DNA from: Platycnemis pennipes
Taxonomy: Eukaryota > Arthropoda > Insecta > Odonata > Platycnemididae
Direction of reading: 5' to 3'
DNA: 64,000 bases
Assembly (NCBI GenBank): GCA_933228895.1
Contig: OW121848.1
Span: forward strand, 137,658,615 to 137,722,614
Positions 11,464-22,403 of this stretch are shown in pieces (positions within the stretch are counted from its first letter, which is position 1; each line of letters starts with the position of its first letter). The translations under genes and the position numbers were made by a program. The notes below the pieces were generated by a model, which saw nothing but the letters and a program-made list of their open reading frames with translations, was not told the DNA's origin and made no database searches.

Positions 11464-14400
11464 TTAAATCTTATTTAGAAGTCCAGTTACTTTTAAAAAC
11501 GATATAATTCCGCTTAGACGATCATGATCGTCTCCTAGAACTTGTTCTAGGTCTCCCCTAATACCCAGCTTTTCGCGCACAGTCCGGAATTTGTCACACT
11601 CCGTCAGGAGGTGTCGGACACTGAGAGGAGAGTCGCAGTCATCACAACGAGGCGTTATTTTCTCTTCTGTAAAGAGGAAGGAGTGGGTCAAGGCGCAATG
11701 CCCAATTCTCAACCTTGTGATGACGACTTCCTCTCTGCGACTGTTCCTGACGGAAGTGGGCCACACTGACGTTACCGGTTTTACGCTGCGTAGTTTGTTA
11801 TTACGCACGTCCCTCCAAGATGTACTCCACTGATCTAGCACTTCTTTACGAAGAGTAGCCTTTAGGTCCTGGCAAGGGACCAGCGTCGTCGTCTGTTCAG
11901 GGATCTTTAGAGCCCTCTTCGCAGCTGCATCGGCCGTCTCATTACCGGCAATTCCCACATGTCCAGGGACCCAGAGGAAGGTTATGGTAATTCCTCTTCT
12001 ATTAAGGCATAGGAGGCTGTAGTGTATGCTCTGGACAATGGGGTGATTGGAGGAGAAGGCGGAAATGGATTGAAGAGCACTCATAGAGTCCGTACAAATA
12101 GTGAACGCCTTAGCACTCTTCCCGATACCATCAAGGGCCATCTTAATGGCCAGCAGCTCGGCTGTGAATATGCTACACAGTGGGCTGAGTCTGGCCTCGA
12201 TGACGCCGTGGTAAGAGGAGGTAACCGCGCATGAGCAGGCTGCGTCCGATTTAGAACCATCGGTGAATACGGGGATGAAGTCGGGGTGGCGACAGAGAAA
12301 TTCATTGAAAAGACGCTGGTACTCTAGATCAGTGGTGTGGGCTTTCGGGCGGCTACTGAGACCCATGTGGATTTCAGGGGGTGGAATTATCCACGGTGGG
12401 TAACTAGAGTACCCAACCGGATACAAATCTGGGAGCCTTAACCTGGTTCCTTGAATAAATAAATTAAAGCGAACACCAAGCGGCTTGGTGGCCCTTGTCC
12501 GTCTGATAAAAAGTTCTAAAAAACGAGGGTTAGAAATCACGTTAAAACACGGATGGTTCTTTGTCGCTAAAATTTTGGCCGCATAGGAGCACATTAAAAT
12601 GTTTCTACGGTGCGACAACGGCGGTTCACCGGCATCAGCATAGATGCTGAGGACCGGACTGGTCCGGAAAGCACCAGTGGATATCCGAAGCCCTGCGTTG
12701 TGCACTGATGTCAGAGATCTCAAATACGTCTCGCGGCTGGAGGCGTAAACAAATGACCCGTAGTCCAGCTTGGAACGTACGAGTGAGCGGTACAATAAAA
12801 GCAATGACCTGCGGTCGGCACCCCAAGATGAGTGATTTAAAAACTTTAAAATATTTAGAGTCCGTAGACTTTTATCCCTTAAACTCCGTATATGATCACG
12901 GTAGCTGAGTCGGTAGTCCAATGTCATGCCAAGGAACCGAACTGAGTCCACGTAAGGTAAGTGTCTACCACCAAGTAAAAGTGCTGGTGGAATGTAGGCT
13001 CCTCTTACACGATAAAAATGAATGCATTTGCACTTTTCCGTCGAAAATTTAAATCCATTTCTCTGGGACCAGCTCTCGAGTCTGTTCAGAGCCAGCTGGG
13101 TTACTCTAGCAGCGCTGATAAGTTTCGACGACCTGCAAAATATTGCTAGGTCGTCCACAAACAGTGATCCCAAGAGAGGAGGTTTGATACATCTTGCTAT
13201 ATCATTAATAGCAATGGCGAATAATGTCACGCTTAAAACGGACCCTTGGGGCACACCGTTCTCTTGTGAATAAAACTCTGATAGGTGGTTGCCTATCTTA
13301 ACTTTAAAAACACGGTCACTTAAAAAGTTACGTATAAAAACAAGTAAATTTCCCCTCATGCCCCACTCGTGCAGCGTCGTTAAAATTTTCCACCGCCAAA
13401 CTCTGTCGTATGCCTTCTCCATGTCGAAGAAGACACCTACGACGTGTTGGCGGAGAAGAAAGGCCTCCTGGATATAATTGTCGACCCTGACTAGGTGGTC
13501 AACGGTCGAGCGGCCACGTCTAAAACCACATTGGATAGTTGAGAGAAGGTTTCGACGCTCCAACCACCAAACAAGTCGCCGATTCACCATTCTCTCCGTT
13601 ACCTTACACAGGCAACTGGTAAGAGAGATAGGCCTGTAATTGTTCGGGTCAGCTCTATCTTTACCCTGCTTAGGGATGGGTACAACTATAGACTCCCGCC
13701 AAGAGGTTGGGAAGCTACCCTCAGCCCAAAGTTGGTTGAGGGATCGAAGGACGTCCAGCAGTGCCCTCTCCGGAATATTCCGGAGAAACGCATTGTGGAT
13801 TTCGTCCATTCCTGGGGCCGTGTCTCGGGAGTCTTCAATGGCAGAACGTAGTTCCCAGAGGGAGAAAGGGATATTGTACTCTGCCATTGTATGCCTCTCA
13901 GTAAAGATGAGTGGGCAGGATTCTGAGCGTCTCTTAGTAGAGAGGAAGGTTTCCTCGTACGTGTCGTCGCTGCATGTTTTGGTGAGTAATTGGCCGAAGA
14001 CCTCGCCAATAGCAGACGGAGATGTCAATACGTTGCCGCCGACGTTGAGGAACGGGACGCTGCGTTGATGGTGGTTTCCCGAAATACGTTTTACTTTGTC
14101 CCAGACGTGTGCCAAAGGTGTTCTGTAGTTAATGCTGGATACGTATTCCATCCAGGAGGCCTTTTTTGCTTCCTTCACGATCCTTCGAGCTTTGGCTCGG
14201 AGGTGCCTAAAGGAAGCTAGGTTCGTCTCCGTGGGAAATTTATTAAAAATCCTTAACGCTTTCTTGCGTTGACGAATGGCTCTTGCACATTCCTCGTTCC
14301 ACCACGGGACTGCAGGCCTGAGAATGGTTCGCACTGACTTAGGAACGCTGCAGTTGGCTGCATGAATGATGCTGCACGTTAATTTGTCAATGTTGAAAAC

Positions 14401-15165
14401 TCCGTTTTGGCTTTCGTCATGCTTAAAATTAAATGTGTCCTTAAAAACAGGCCAATTGGCTTTCCGGACGATCCAGTTGCCCGGTCTGATAAAGTCTGGA
14501 TTAAAATTATTTTCTCTATTTATTAGAATGGGAAAATGATCGCTCCCACACAGGTCATTGTGAACAGTCAGATGAAGCTTGTTCATCAAAGTGCTCGACG
14601 TGAGGCAAAGATCAATTGTAGAAAACTGACCATTAAAAGAGTTAAAACGTGTGTGTTCCCCGTTATTCATTAAAACTAAGTTAAAATCTTGAATAAAATT
14701 AGATAGCACCTGGCCTCTACGGTTGCACTGCTCCCGAGAGCTACCCCAAAGGGTTTCGTGAGCATTAAAATCCCCTAGTAAAACGTAAGGTCTCGGTAGC
14801 TGATGAACAAGGGTTTCAAGATGAAATCGGGTGACCGGTGCCCCCTCTGGTAAATAAACATTACATAATGTCACAGCCTCAGGGGCATGCACCGTTACAG
14901 CGACCGCCTGAAAAGGCGTGTTCAGCTGCACTCGGGAGGTGTAAAGGGCCTCCCGTGTAGCAACTGCCACTCCACCCTGGGCACGTTGGCCACTAGTGTC
15001 GTCAAATCTAAAAACTTTAAAACCTTTTAAAATACCGTTGTCAGTAGTTTTAAAATGGGTTTCTTGCAGACATATGCAAGAGGGGTTAAGATCTCGAATT
15101 AAAATGGCCAGCTCCTCCTTATGCCTATAAAAACCATTGCAGTTCCACTGCAGGATAAAAGCCAT
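11464..15165 (-). CDS. I-clade LINE ORF2: endonuclease, reverse transcriptase, RNase H
   Basis: An uninterrupted 1233-residue protein. Endonuclease (about residues 1-220): LQWNCNG, LQETH, LLGDFNAHETLWG, GSDHFPIL. Reverse transcriptase (about 450-740): NNYRPISLTSCLCKVTERM, FFDMEKAYDRVW, GVPQGSVLS and the catalytic FVDDLAIF near residue 667. RNase H (about 960-1080): FTDGS, AELLAIK, CTDSMSAL and VPGHVGIAGNETAD supply the acidic residues and histidine. A cysteine/histidine cluster near 1172 (CDDCDSPLSVRHLLTEC) resembles the C-terminal zinc motif of I-type elements. It would nick DNA, copy the element RNA and remove RNA from the hybrid. The start ATG lies 43 bases after the ORF1 stop. No stop or frameshift, so it may be active. 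Confidence 0.95.
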   Translation of the reverse strand: MAFILQWNCNGFYRHKEELAILIRDLNPSCICLQETHFKTTDNGILKGFKVFRFDDTSGQRAQGGVAVATREALYTSRVQLNTPFQAVAVTVHAPEAVTLCNVYLPEGAPVTRFHLETLVHQLPRPYVLLGDFNAHETLWGSSREQCNRRGQVLSNFIQDFNLVLMNNGEHTRFNSFNGQFSTIDLCLTSSTLMNKLHLTVHNDLCGSDHFPILINRENNFNPDFIRPGNWIVRKANWPVFKDTFNFKHDESQNGVFNIDKLTCSIIHAANCSVPKSVRTILRPAVPWWNEECARAIRQRKKALRIFNKFPTETNLASFRHLRAKARRIVKEAKKASWMEYVSSINYRTPLAHVWDKVKRISGNHHQRSVPFLNVGGNVLTSPSAIGEVFGQLLTKTCSDDTYEETFLSTKRRSESCPLIFTERHTMAEYNIPFSLWELRSAIEDSRDTAPGMDEIHNAFLRNIPERALLDVLRSLNQLWAEGSFPTSWRESIVVPIPKQGKDRADPNNYRPISLTSCLCKVTERMVNRRLVWWLERRNLLSTIQCGFRRGRSTVDHLVRVDNYIQEAFLLRQHVVGVFFDMEKAYDRVWRWKILTTLHEWGMRGNLLVFIRNFLSDRVFKVKIGNHLSEFYSQENGVPQGSVLSVTLFAIAINDIARCIKPPLLGSLFVDDLAIFCRSSKLISAARVTQLALNRLESWSQRNGFKFSTEKCKCIHFYRVRGAYIPPALLLGGRHLPYVDSVRFLGMTLDYRLSYRDHIRSLRDKSLRTLNILKFLNHSSWGADRRSLLLLYRSLVRSKLDYGSFVYASSRETYLRSLTSVHNAGLRISTGAFRTSPVLSIYADAGEPPLSHRRNILMCSYAAKILATKNHPCFNVISNPRFLELFIRRTRATKPLGVRFNLFIQGTRLRLPDLYPVGYSSYPPWIIPPPEIHMGLSSRPKAHTTDLEYQRLFNEFLCRHPDFIPVFTDGSKSDAACSCAVTSSYHGVIEARLSPLCSIFTAELLAIKMALDGIGKSAKAFTICTDSMSALQSISAFSSNHPIVQSIHYSLLCLNRRGITITFLWVPGHVGIAGNETADAAAKRALKIPEQTTTLVPCQDLKATLRKEVLDQWSTSWRDVRNNKLRSVKPVTSVWPTSVRNSRREEVVITRLRIGHCALTHSFLFTEEKITPRCDDCDSPLSVRHLLTECDKFRTVREKLGIRGDLEQVLGDDHDRLSGIISFLKVTGLLNKI

Positions 15166-15208
15166 AAAGGTATAAAGGTTAAAACTCGAGCACTATCCGG
15201 TGGGAGAA

Positions 15209-16447
15209 TCACCGCTTAATACGGCGGTGCTTCTTTGCCTTCTGCTTCGCGAGGAGGACTTCTGTCTCCGAAAGACTCTCGTCCTCTTCCATCGATTCCG
15301 GTCGGTTCAGTCCGACTGGACCGGAGGGGCCGGGGGAAGGCGTCTTCTCACGCCTCGCATTGGTAGCCCCAGTGGTAGTGGTAGGTGGGTTCATTTTGCC
15401 CGTACTTGCGTCTTTATTTTCTGGTTTTGGTGCCGGTTTAGAGGCCTTAGCCGGCGTGGCCGATTTCTCTTTTCGTTCTGCTTTGGTTGATAGCGTACTT
15501 TCTGTCTGTGTTGCGATAGTGGCCTTGATTACCTGTTTTGCAGCAACTGCAGCGAAAGATTTGGAGAAGGTAGGGGCCTCCATTGCCCTATACTTCTTTC
15601 TCGCCTCGAAATAGGTGATCTTTTCCAAAGTTTTTATTTCCATTATTTTGCGTTCTTCCTTTACTTTTGGGCATTGCCGAGAATAGACTGGGTGTGTACC
15701 CTCGCAATTAACGCAGTGTGGTTCGTTTTCGCATTCCGCACCCTCGTGGTTTTCCAGGCCGCAGCGTGGGCAGGTGGCCTTGCCCTGACATCGCGTAGCG
15801 ATGTGGCCGAACTTTTGGCACTGGAAGCAGCGCATAGGAGCCGGTACGAATGGCCGCACAGGGACCGATTCGTACCCCACGAACACCTTGTCGGGGAGCC
15901 TATCAAAGGCAAAAGTCAGTACGACAGATGTAGTGTTAACGAATTCCCCATTACGCTTGGTGGTAAGCCGACGAACATCTGTGACGCCCTGAGACGACAT
16001 CTCAGATTTTATTTCGTCAGCTTCCACGTACAAGAAGTCGTAATGGCTTATGACTCCCCGACTGGTGTTCAGGGTGCGGTGCACCTCTACCGAGACGGGA
16101 ATGTCGTGGAGTTCCTTCATCGCTAGCAATTTCTCTGCCTGATTTGGGTTGCTTGTTTCGATTAACAAGGAACCATCGCGCAGTTTCTTGGCGGACTTTA
16201 ATTCGCCGGGTATTTTGGCAGACAAAACTCTCTTAATTAGGAAGGGAGACACCTTCTTGAGGGTCTCGCCTTCCCTTGTACACCTCATAATCAAAAAGCG
16301 CCGAGAGGCGCAGAAACCGATAACTCCTCCACCCATGTCTGGGCGGGATTTTTTAGTTGGTGGTAGGTTGATATCCTCCATGCCAAATAAAACTTCATCC
16401 CCCGAGCTCCCCACCCACCATGGAGCCACACATTTGGGACGCCGCAC
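15209..16447 (-). CDS. I-clade LINE ORF1 (gag-like RNA-binding protein)
   Basis: 412 residues. Three zinc knuckles lie at about residues 207-220 (CFQCQKFGHIATRC), 226-239 (CPRCGLENHEGAEC) and 245-259, preceded by a conserved basic N-terminal region and followed by a Lys/Pro/Thr-rich low-complexity tail. Such proteins coat the element RNA. The longest frame starts at 16447, but a second Met at residue 23 (MEDINLPPTKK, 16381) is also plausible; the relative at 32601-33839 has a Met at the same point. Uninterrupted and directly upstream of ORF2. Confidence 0.9.
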   Translation of the reverse strand: MRRPKCVAPWWVGSSGDEVLFGMEDINLPPTKKSRPDMGGGVIGFCASRRFLIMRCTREGETLKKVSPFLIKRVLSAKIPGELKSAKKLRDGSLLIETSNPNQAEKLLAMKELHDIPVSVEVHRTLNTSRGVISHYDFLYVEADEIKSEMSSQGVTDVRRLTTKRNGEFVNTTSVVLTFAFDRLPDKVFVGYESVPVRPFVPAPMRCFQCQKFGHIATRCQGKATCPRCGLENHEGAECENEPHCVNCEGTHPVYSRQCPKVKEERKIMEIKTLEKITYFEARKKYRAMEAPTFSKSFAAVAAKQVIKATIATQTESTLSTKAERKEKSATPAKASKPAPKPENKDASTGKMNPPTTTTGATNARREKTPSPGPSGPVGLNRPESMEEDESLSETEVLLAKQKAKKHRRIKR

Positions 16448-16978
16448 CGCAAACCGGTGCGGTCGCCAGGGCTACCCGAGGGATATAGCACCCTAGAGGT
16501 AGTTGCCTGTTTCGGGTTGGATCTTCGATGCACGGGCCCACCAAACCCGTACATCTCCGACCGCCCTACGCAGACCCCCACCTCCCTGGCACTCGCCACC
16601 GAACGTATCGGAAGCCGATTGACCGGGAGTGGCTAGCTCCCGGCCGCCCGTTTACAGCGAATCCGGGGCCAAAGAGGGGTATTGGCCCGTTGTCCATACC
16701 GGGCATCCGACCCCCGGCTGGGAACCACGGACCTCACCCTCCAGGTTCCCCTTCTCCTCTTTACGGGTCTCCGCACACGGCAAACATGCGGGTGGATCGC
16801 AGGCCAGGTGGTATGGCCGCACACAGACAGTTGACCCACAAGACTGTCCGGGCTCAACCCTTGTTGGCTCTGGGTTTGTTATCGGGGTTATCTCCCCGCC
16901 CTTTTAGTCGCCTCTTACGACAAGCAGAGATACTGCGGGAGTATTCTCAATCCCCCTACCCGCAGGGGGGTTGATACA
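16448..16978 (-). other. 5' leader of I-clade LINE copy 1
   Basis: GC-rich noncoding sequence ending near GCAGGGGGGTTGATAC. The part 16660-16975 is repeated, diverged, at 50690-51035. It begins next to GCAAACCGGTGCGG, which the second I copy shares before that copy stops at its insertion site. Confidence 0.7.
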
Positions 16979-17189
16979 TTCTGTTCAGCTAATTTTACAA
17001 TTTAGTTTTTTGTAGTTTTTGTAAATAGGGTCTCAGAAATAGTAGTACTACGCTATTTTTTATTTGAATTGTCGTTTGTATTTAAAATTGGTGGAAAAAC
17101 GCCCATGATATTCAAGTACAATATTCATAAAAATATTAGATATTCTAATTCGAACCTCGAATTCGAGAAAAATGCTATTCGACCTATCT

Positions 17190-17640
17190 CTAATAAAAAG
17201 GATGTATAGAAGTTCTCCGCCTGAGAATTGAGCTGGGTGAAAACGGCAGTCTAGAGATCTTCAAATCTTCCACTAATCCTTGCTTCAGGTGCAAGAAGAG
17301 GTAATAGTAGGTATAGGGACTGTAAGGTGGGTGATCGAAAAGTTTACAACGGAAATCCTGAATCTTACCTCTGGTATGGACAGCGGAGTGAGGACGCGCC
17401 ATTTCATAGTAGTGGACTCTCCCGGACGACAGTTTACCGAGCCGTCGATATAGGATGGAACGTCTCCGTGACCATTGTTCAAATATTGGTGCGTCCAATA
17501 GAGTAACTTTATCATCCAGAAAACTAATCATCAATCGTCGATGAGATCGCAGTTTTTGGTCCTCTTCTTGCGATATTATTGGTTTGGATACTGGGCCGGC
17601 CACTCCGCTCCTCATTATGCACATATGTGCGGCCACTTTT
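17190..17640 (-). pseudogene. Mariner-type transposase relic (C-terminal part)
   Basis: A 148-codon - strand frame contains ARPHSAVHTR and, after a gap, DHPPYSPYTYYYLFLHLKQG. These match the conserved mariner pattern of an N-A-R-P-H block followed by HPPYSPDLAPSDYHLF and LKQ/LKK. The third catalytic Asp after YSP is Tyr here, and the rest of the protein is degraded, so this is an old, inactive fragment. Confidence 0.7.
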
Positions 17641-20059
17641 ATAGTCTCGACACTATTGTCTATCCAATTCTTCTCTTATTTCTGTAATCCCATGAATAGG
17701 CACAACTCCTGATGAATAAGAGTAGCTGTAGATCCTTTTGCACGAAAAAATCGAATTACAGGACGCTCTTCGCAACTGGCGGGAGTAACGATTTTCGAAG
17801 CCATTTGCAAGTGACCAAATGTCGACTCATCCAAAAAATACTACTACTCGAAGCCATTGTTACTTGTTTTCAGGGATTGTCAAACGAATACTGTATCAAC
17901 ATAATGACTTCAGTGAACTCATAAACTATCAATAGATGGCGTAGAATTCTAACAACTTTGTTCTAAGCTGCCAACATTTGAATATAAGGAAAAGGTCCTT
18001 ACTTTTCGAATACACCTTGTAATTCAGTGCGTTTTCTGAAATTAATAACTTTGTTTTTCTAGTGTTCGTAAATTGCATAGATAAGATGTCTAGCGTCGTT
18101 CACGGAACTCCATCATGAAGGAAATCGCGTTATCTTTATTTTTTATGTGCAATAGTGTTTTATCATTCGATCTGGTGTACGGATGCGCACTAGAACAATG
18201 GAAAGTTACAATAATTTGCTTCCAGAATTAGCTTTCATATTCTTCAAGAGAAAAAACTTGAAAAATGATATCCGTACATTTTATAGTTCATTCATGCCAG
18301 TAAAACCTTCAAAGTTACGTCTTGCACAGCTATGCGCAGTCGAGGAAGCGCGTCATGCAAACCAGCATACGAATTAGCGCCCTCTGTCAGTTTTGACCAT
18401 ACCTTTAGCATATAGGCACGGTTTGTGAGAATCGAAACAGAAACTGCAATATGCTGGTCGAAATACTGCGAAACGCTGATTCAGTCACTTCCGTAAAAGA
18501 TGTCTGCAGATGAAGATGCGAAGCGCTTCAATTACATCCCGTACATCTCGTTCCACTGTTTTGTGCACAACATCCTTGATCTATTTGTCGTTCGCAAACC
18601 ATGGTGATTGAGGATAAGCCCAACAAATTAACCTAACAATTTGGTACTTAATTTACATGTATAATAATATCATTTAATAAACTCTGCCGGTAGTAATTAC
18701 GTTAGTGTTACCAATCCTTCATTGCTATAAATTATCATACGTTTTAAATAACCATTCTGAATTGGAATAACATTTGGACCGTTTCTGTGATGACTGCGCT
18801 AAATCCGCTTCAAAATGAATTCGTGCAATTTGCGATAACGTTTCCCACACCGTTATTCTGCCCCAAATTTTTCGATCGTGAAAATGTGACGGAATTCGGG
18901 ATGACTTGCGACTATCATTGATTTATCTCATTTTTAATCATATTTTTAAATGCCCAGAAACTTTTTCGTTCTATAATGATTATTGACAACAGTTAAGGGT
19001 TATCAAAAAAGCCGACACGACCTATGTCATCGAGAAAGTGACTCAAACATAAGTACAGTGGTTATTACCTGCGGCTTAATTTTACCGCAAAACGTATCTC
19101 CCGACGTTACAGGGTTTCCACAATGTTTAATTAGCCGTTGTGCACGAATACTTACTACAACAGAGGATGAAATATACACATCAGTCACACCCCTTAACGA
19201 AAGCTATAAATTTTGAATAACGCTCCGACAGTATGATGCTGCGTTAAATTTTACAGCAGATTACAAGTTGTAATAATCAATAAGAACCGGCCGTTGAAGC
19301 AGGGTAAAGAACGTATCGGCCAAGAAACCAAAATATTCCGGGAAAGTACCTTCTGCGTTGTGTTTTTACTAGCGTTACGTGGAAATGTGTGATGCAATGT
19401 CCATATTTGGAGTAACATATTCCCATTTCAACGCCCATGAAGTTAATCCAATTAACAGGTGAGAATAGTGCATGCGCTTGGAAAATAGAGTTGAAAAGTC
19501 TTTAACGTCTGACAATGACCCTACATCTGAGGCTAAAAAAACACAGAGAAATTGTAGTCAAGGAATCCTTTTAGTTTCCGCTAGTTGCTAAGACGGTAAC
19601 AGGAAACCTAATTTGCATTTCAATTTCGCATTGAGAAGTACTAAATAAGCAATACGAGTGAGTGAATACCACATTATAATAGTGCTTTCATAAATTATCG
19701 AAGGAAATCTTGAGATACGGTGGCTAGCGTCCGACGAAGCTGTAAAAAACCAGAGTAATGATGGCAATGAAATAATAAAAGGTCTTGGGCGGTGAAATTT
19801 ATTTCATTTCCCGTACCGATATATCTTATCGTATTGACGCAACCACTTTACTCTCTGTATTGTAATGTTGCAGTACGAAAACTGGACAAAATTACCATAA
19901 AAATGCGTAATTTCTTGTTCTTAAGCGAGTGTAAACGGATTTCGATAAATCATGACTGAATTCTCACTATATGTTTCAAAAATAATTTTAAAAAATATTC
20001 CCTTTCAGATAAGAAAATTTCCGAAAATTCTTCGAAATTCTAGATATGTACCCAAAATT
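17641..20059. other. No gene recognised
   Basis: AT-rich sequence inside the 12.2-kb unit. TACTTTTCGAATACACCTTGT near 18000 looks like the end of a mariner-type element and could belong to the relic at 17.2 kb. Otherwise I see only short frames without motifs. Confidence 0.45.
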
Positions 20060-20335
20060 CGCCTCTAATTCCCGGTGTTTAACCCGAAGGTTGGTCTTTG
20101 ATAGGTGAGAGTAGAGCTCACCCCGTACTAAGCCATTGGCGTGTGAAATTCACTCATTCAGGGTAGGGGGTCCACTTACTTTCCCTGGGCCATTTGCGAT
20201 TTCCTACGAAGTTTTGACTCGCAGAAAATCAAATCACGAGGATTTTAGGCTGGGGCGTCCAGAAAGCCACTTGAACCCGAAACACTCCGGTCGGTAGCCC
20301 AGTGCCCTATCCACTAGGCCACCCCGAGACATCCT
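20060..20335 (-). mobile_element. tRNA-derived SINE
   Basis: On the - strand the head reads GGGGTGGCCTAGTGGATAGG (A box, about 20308-20327) followed by CGGGTTCAAGTGG (B box, about 20268-20280). The body continues to lower coordinates without an ORF. The lower limit is an estimate. Confidence 0.65.
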
Positions 20336-20548
20336 GTTAGCTTATTTCCAATGCGAATGCGCGTCCAAAAGGATCCTCACGAATTCCTAGAAACAGTTGA
20401 AGAACCAAGGCAGCAGAAGACCTTGAGCGGATGACGAAATCGGCGAGGGGACGGCCAAATTCCCCTACCCCTTATGCCGCGTTGCCGCAGAGTCAGCGCT
20501 TGGGAGGATAAAATTCATAACGGCCTAGTACGCCACAATAGCCACTGG

Positions 20549-20931
20549 AAAAATTAAGATTTTCGGCGTGCAGGGGTCCACGGCTTTGATGATAGCGGCT
20601 TAGGAAACTAATTCTGACCTATGTCCTTAAAGGTACTTGTAGAAGAATGATGTCGCCATTTTTTGATTTTTTCCGATTTTTGAATTTCTGTCTTCAAAGC
20701 AAGTTTTAATAAGCCAAAGTTCAGCTTGATTTTCTCGCTAACCTGGAGAAATAAAATTTTTTCTTTCCAATCGTTATCTGGAATGATATCTCCTGAATCA
20801 AATAAAGAAAACCGCAAGTCTCTATCTTTAATAGTTATCCCGTAGTTGAGTGATATATAAACACGGACAGCGCGAAAAAAGGCCGGAAACGGTCGCCCAA
20901 AACTGCCCGCGGCCGTGGGTACCATAACGCC
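20549..20931 (-). repeat. Right 383-bp terminal inverted repeat of the TTAA unit
   Basis: Reverse complement of 8695-9077 with roughly 99% identity. A TTAA at 20932-20935 matches the one at 8691-8694. Confidence 0.9.
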
Positions 20932-22403
20932 TTAAGGAGTGCGTGTATTAGTGGGATGTATTTAGAAGGGAATAATTTAATTGCTCTGGGAGGAATGTTA
21001 TCGGGGCCAGCAGATTTGTTGTTAGGTAATGCAGCAATAAGAGTTTTTAAAGTTTTTAGTGAAATGTATTTAGGTTTTGATGAGGGAGCTTAAGTTAATG
21101 AATCATATTCTGAGTTGACAATCTTCTCTGTTTCAGCGTGTTTGAGTGTTTGATTAATTTGGAATCTCTTGTGGAGTATGGAGGCAAAGACATTTGCTTT
21201 TTCTGTTGGAGTCGTGAAGGTCTTGTTATTTGTAGCCAATGGGGGAGAATATTGTCGTTTATTTCGTAGCGCATGCGCTAATCTCCAGACGGAATTATCC
21301 TGTGTGGATAAATTCTGTAATGTGCTATCCCAGGCTTTATTTCGATGTGTAGTAATTTCTTGTTTTATGATTTTGTTAAGTTGGTTTATGATGAGTTTAA
21401 GGTGTCTTTGCCTGTTGTGTGCAAACTCCCTTCTGGCTCTGTTTCTTTTTGTAATTAGGTGTTTAATGTGTGATGGTAGGGTGCACGTGTTGAGTTCTTT
21501 GGGTTTGCGTGAGTACAGCGATCTGTTTAAAGCATTAGTGATGCAAGAGTTTATTAGTTGAATGGTTTGATCAATGGATGTTTCTGTGTTTTCTATGTAT
21601 GTGTTAATAGTGTTGTACGTGAGATTATTTTCTAAGATTTCTGTGTATAAATCCCAATTCCTACTAGTGGAAGGTTTATTTGGAGCAAGGATAGGATTCA
21701 AATCAAAATCAGTGAGTACCGGGAAGTGATCTGATGATCCTTCATGTAGTACTTGGTTGTGATGAGTGGTGTAGATGTTTTTGATTAAGACAATATCTAA
21801 TATGTCTGTGGTGTATGTTGTATGCGAATGAGTTGGTTCATTAGGCGCTATGACGTGTATTGAATTTTGTAATATGTATTTTTGCAGCTTTCGTCCTTTC
21901 GCATTAGTGGCTTTGCAGCCCCAAGCTTTGTGTTTGCTGTTGATGTCTCCAAGTAGGAGGGTGGCTGTTTTGGCTGGAAAGAGGATGTCCAGTTCTTCTG
22001 TCAATAATGAATTCCTTGGAGGTATATAAGCTGAAAGTATGTTTATTTCTCCTGATTTTGTGATTATTTGTATACCTGTAATTTCTGTATTAGTGATGTT
22101 AGTGTAATGTATTTGTTTGTGTTGTAATGATGATTTGAGGCCTATGGCTACTCCACCAGAAGGTGTGTTTGAAGATGTGTTTCTGTCATGTCTGTAGAAT
22201 TTGTAGCCTGGGATGCGGATTTGTTGAGATGCTTTCAGACATGTTTCAGAGAGTGCGATCAAGTCTGGTTTGTGGCTTTCTATCATAAGCTTCAGTTCTT
22301 CCGTGCGTGGTGGAAGATGGCAGCAGTTCCACTGTAGAACTCGGAGATTGACTATGTGGTTTCCTCTACTGTTGTGCTCCATAGAGAAGGGAGAAGAGTT
22401 CAA
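20932..22403 (-). pseudogene. Jockey-type ORF2, N-terminal half (endonuclease), one stop codon
   Basis: The probable start is MEHNSRGN at 22382, which overlaps the ORF1 stop by 17 bases; the longest frame begins at 22403. Endonuclease motifs in order: LQWNCCHL, LSETCLKAS, SGGVAIG, LLLGDINSKHKAWGC, DILDIVLIKN, SSDHFPVLTDFD. An in-frame TAA lies at about 21090-21092, after which the frame continues (KSAGPDNIPPRAIK) to the TTAA insertion site. The reverse transcriptase proper is at 7228-8694. Confidence 0.88.

Larger units (their letters stand above)
11325..16978 (-). mobile_element. I-clade LINE, copy 1, full coding capacity
   Basis: Read on the - strand it has a ~530-bp 5' leader (16978-16448), ORF1 (16447-15209), a 43-base spacer, ORF2 (15165-11464) and a 3' UTR. 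The RNase H domain after the reverse transcriptase, and relatives at 28.7 and 34.3 kb whose 3' ends run into trinucleotide repeats, fit the I clade. The element lies inside the 12.2-kb TTAA unit. I could not find a convincing target duplication, so the ends are approximate. Confidence 0.88.
8691..20935. mobile_element. 12.2-kb TTAA-flanked unit with 383-bp terminal inverted repeats, no transposase seen
   Basis: The unit 8695-20931 is bounded by near-identical inverted repeats starting GGCGTTATGGTACCC, and a TTAA lies directly outside each end (8691-8694 and 20932-20935). The flanks are the two halves of one LINE ORF2, so the borders are exact. Inside I find only an I-clade LINE, a mariner relic, two SINEs and noncoding DNA. 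TTAA duplication is a mark of piggyBac-type transposition, but the long repeats and lack of a DDE gene leave the class open. It may be a non-autonomous element swollen by nested insertions. Confidence 0.85.

Noticed and set aside
16528..16974. 148-codon + strand frame, Pro/Arg-rich
   Set aside because: Lies antisense in the GC-rich LINE leader; composition explains the lack of stops.
20264..20331. A tRNA gene on the - strand
   Set aside because: Same reason: promoter boxes without a complete cloverleaf, and a SINE-like body follows.
8695..20931. Polinton/Maverick element
   Set aside because: Long TIRs fit, but those elements make 6-bp duplications and carry polymerase, integrase and capsid genes; none is seen and the duplication is TTAA.
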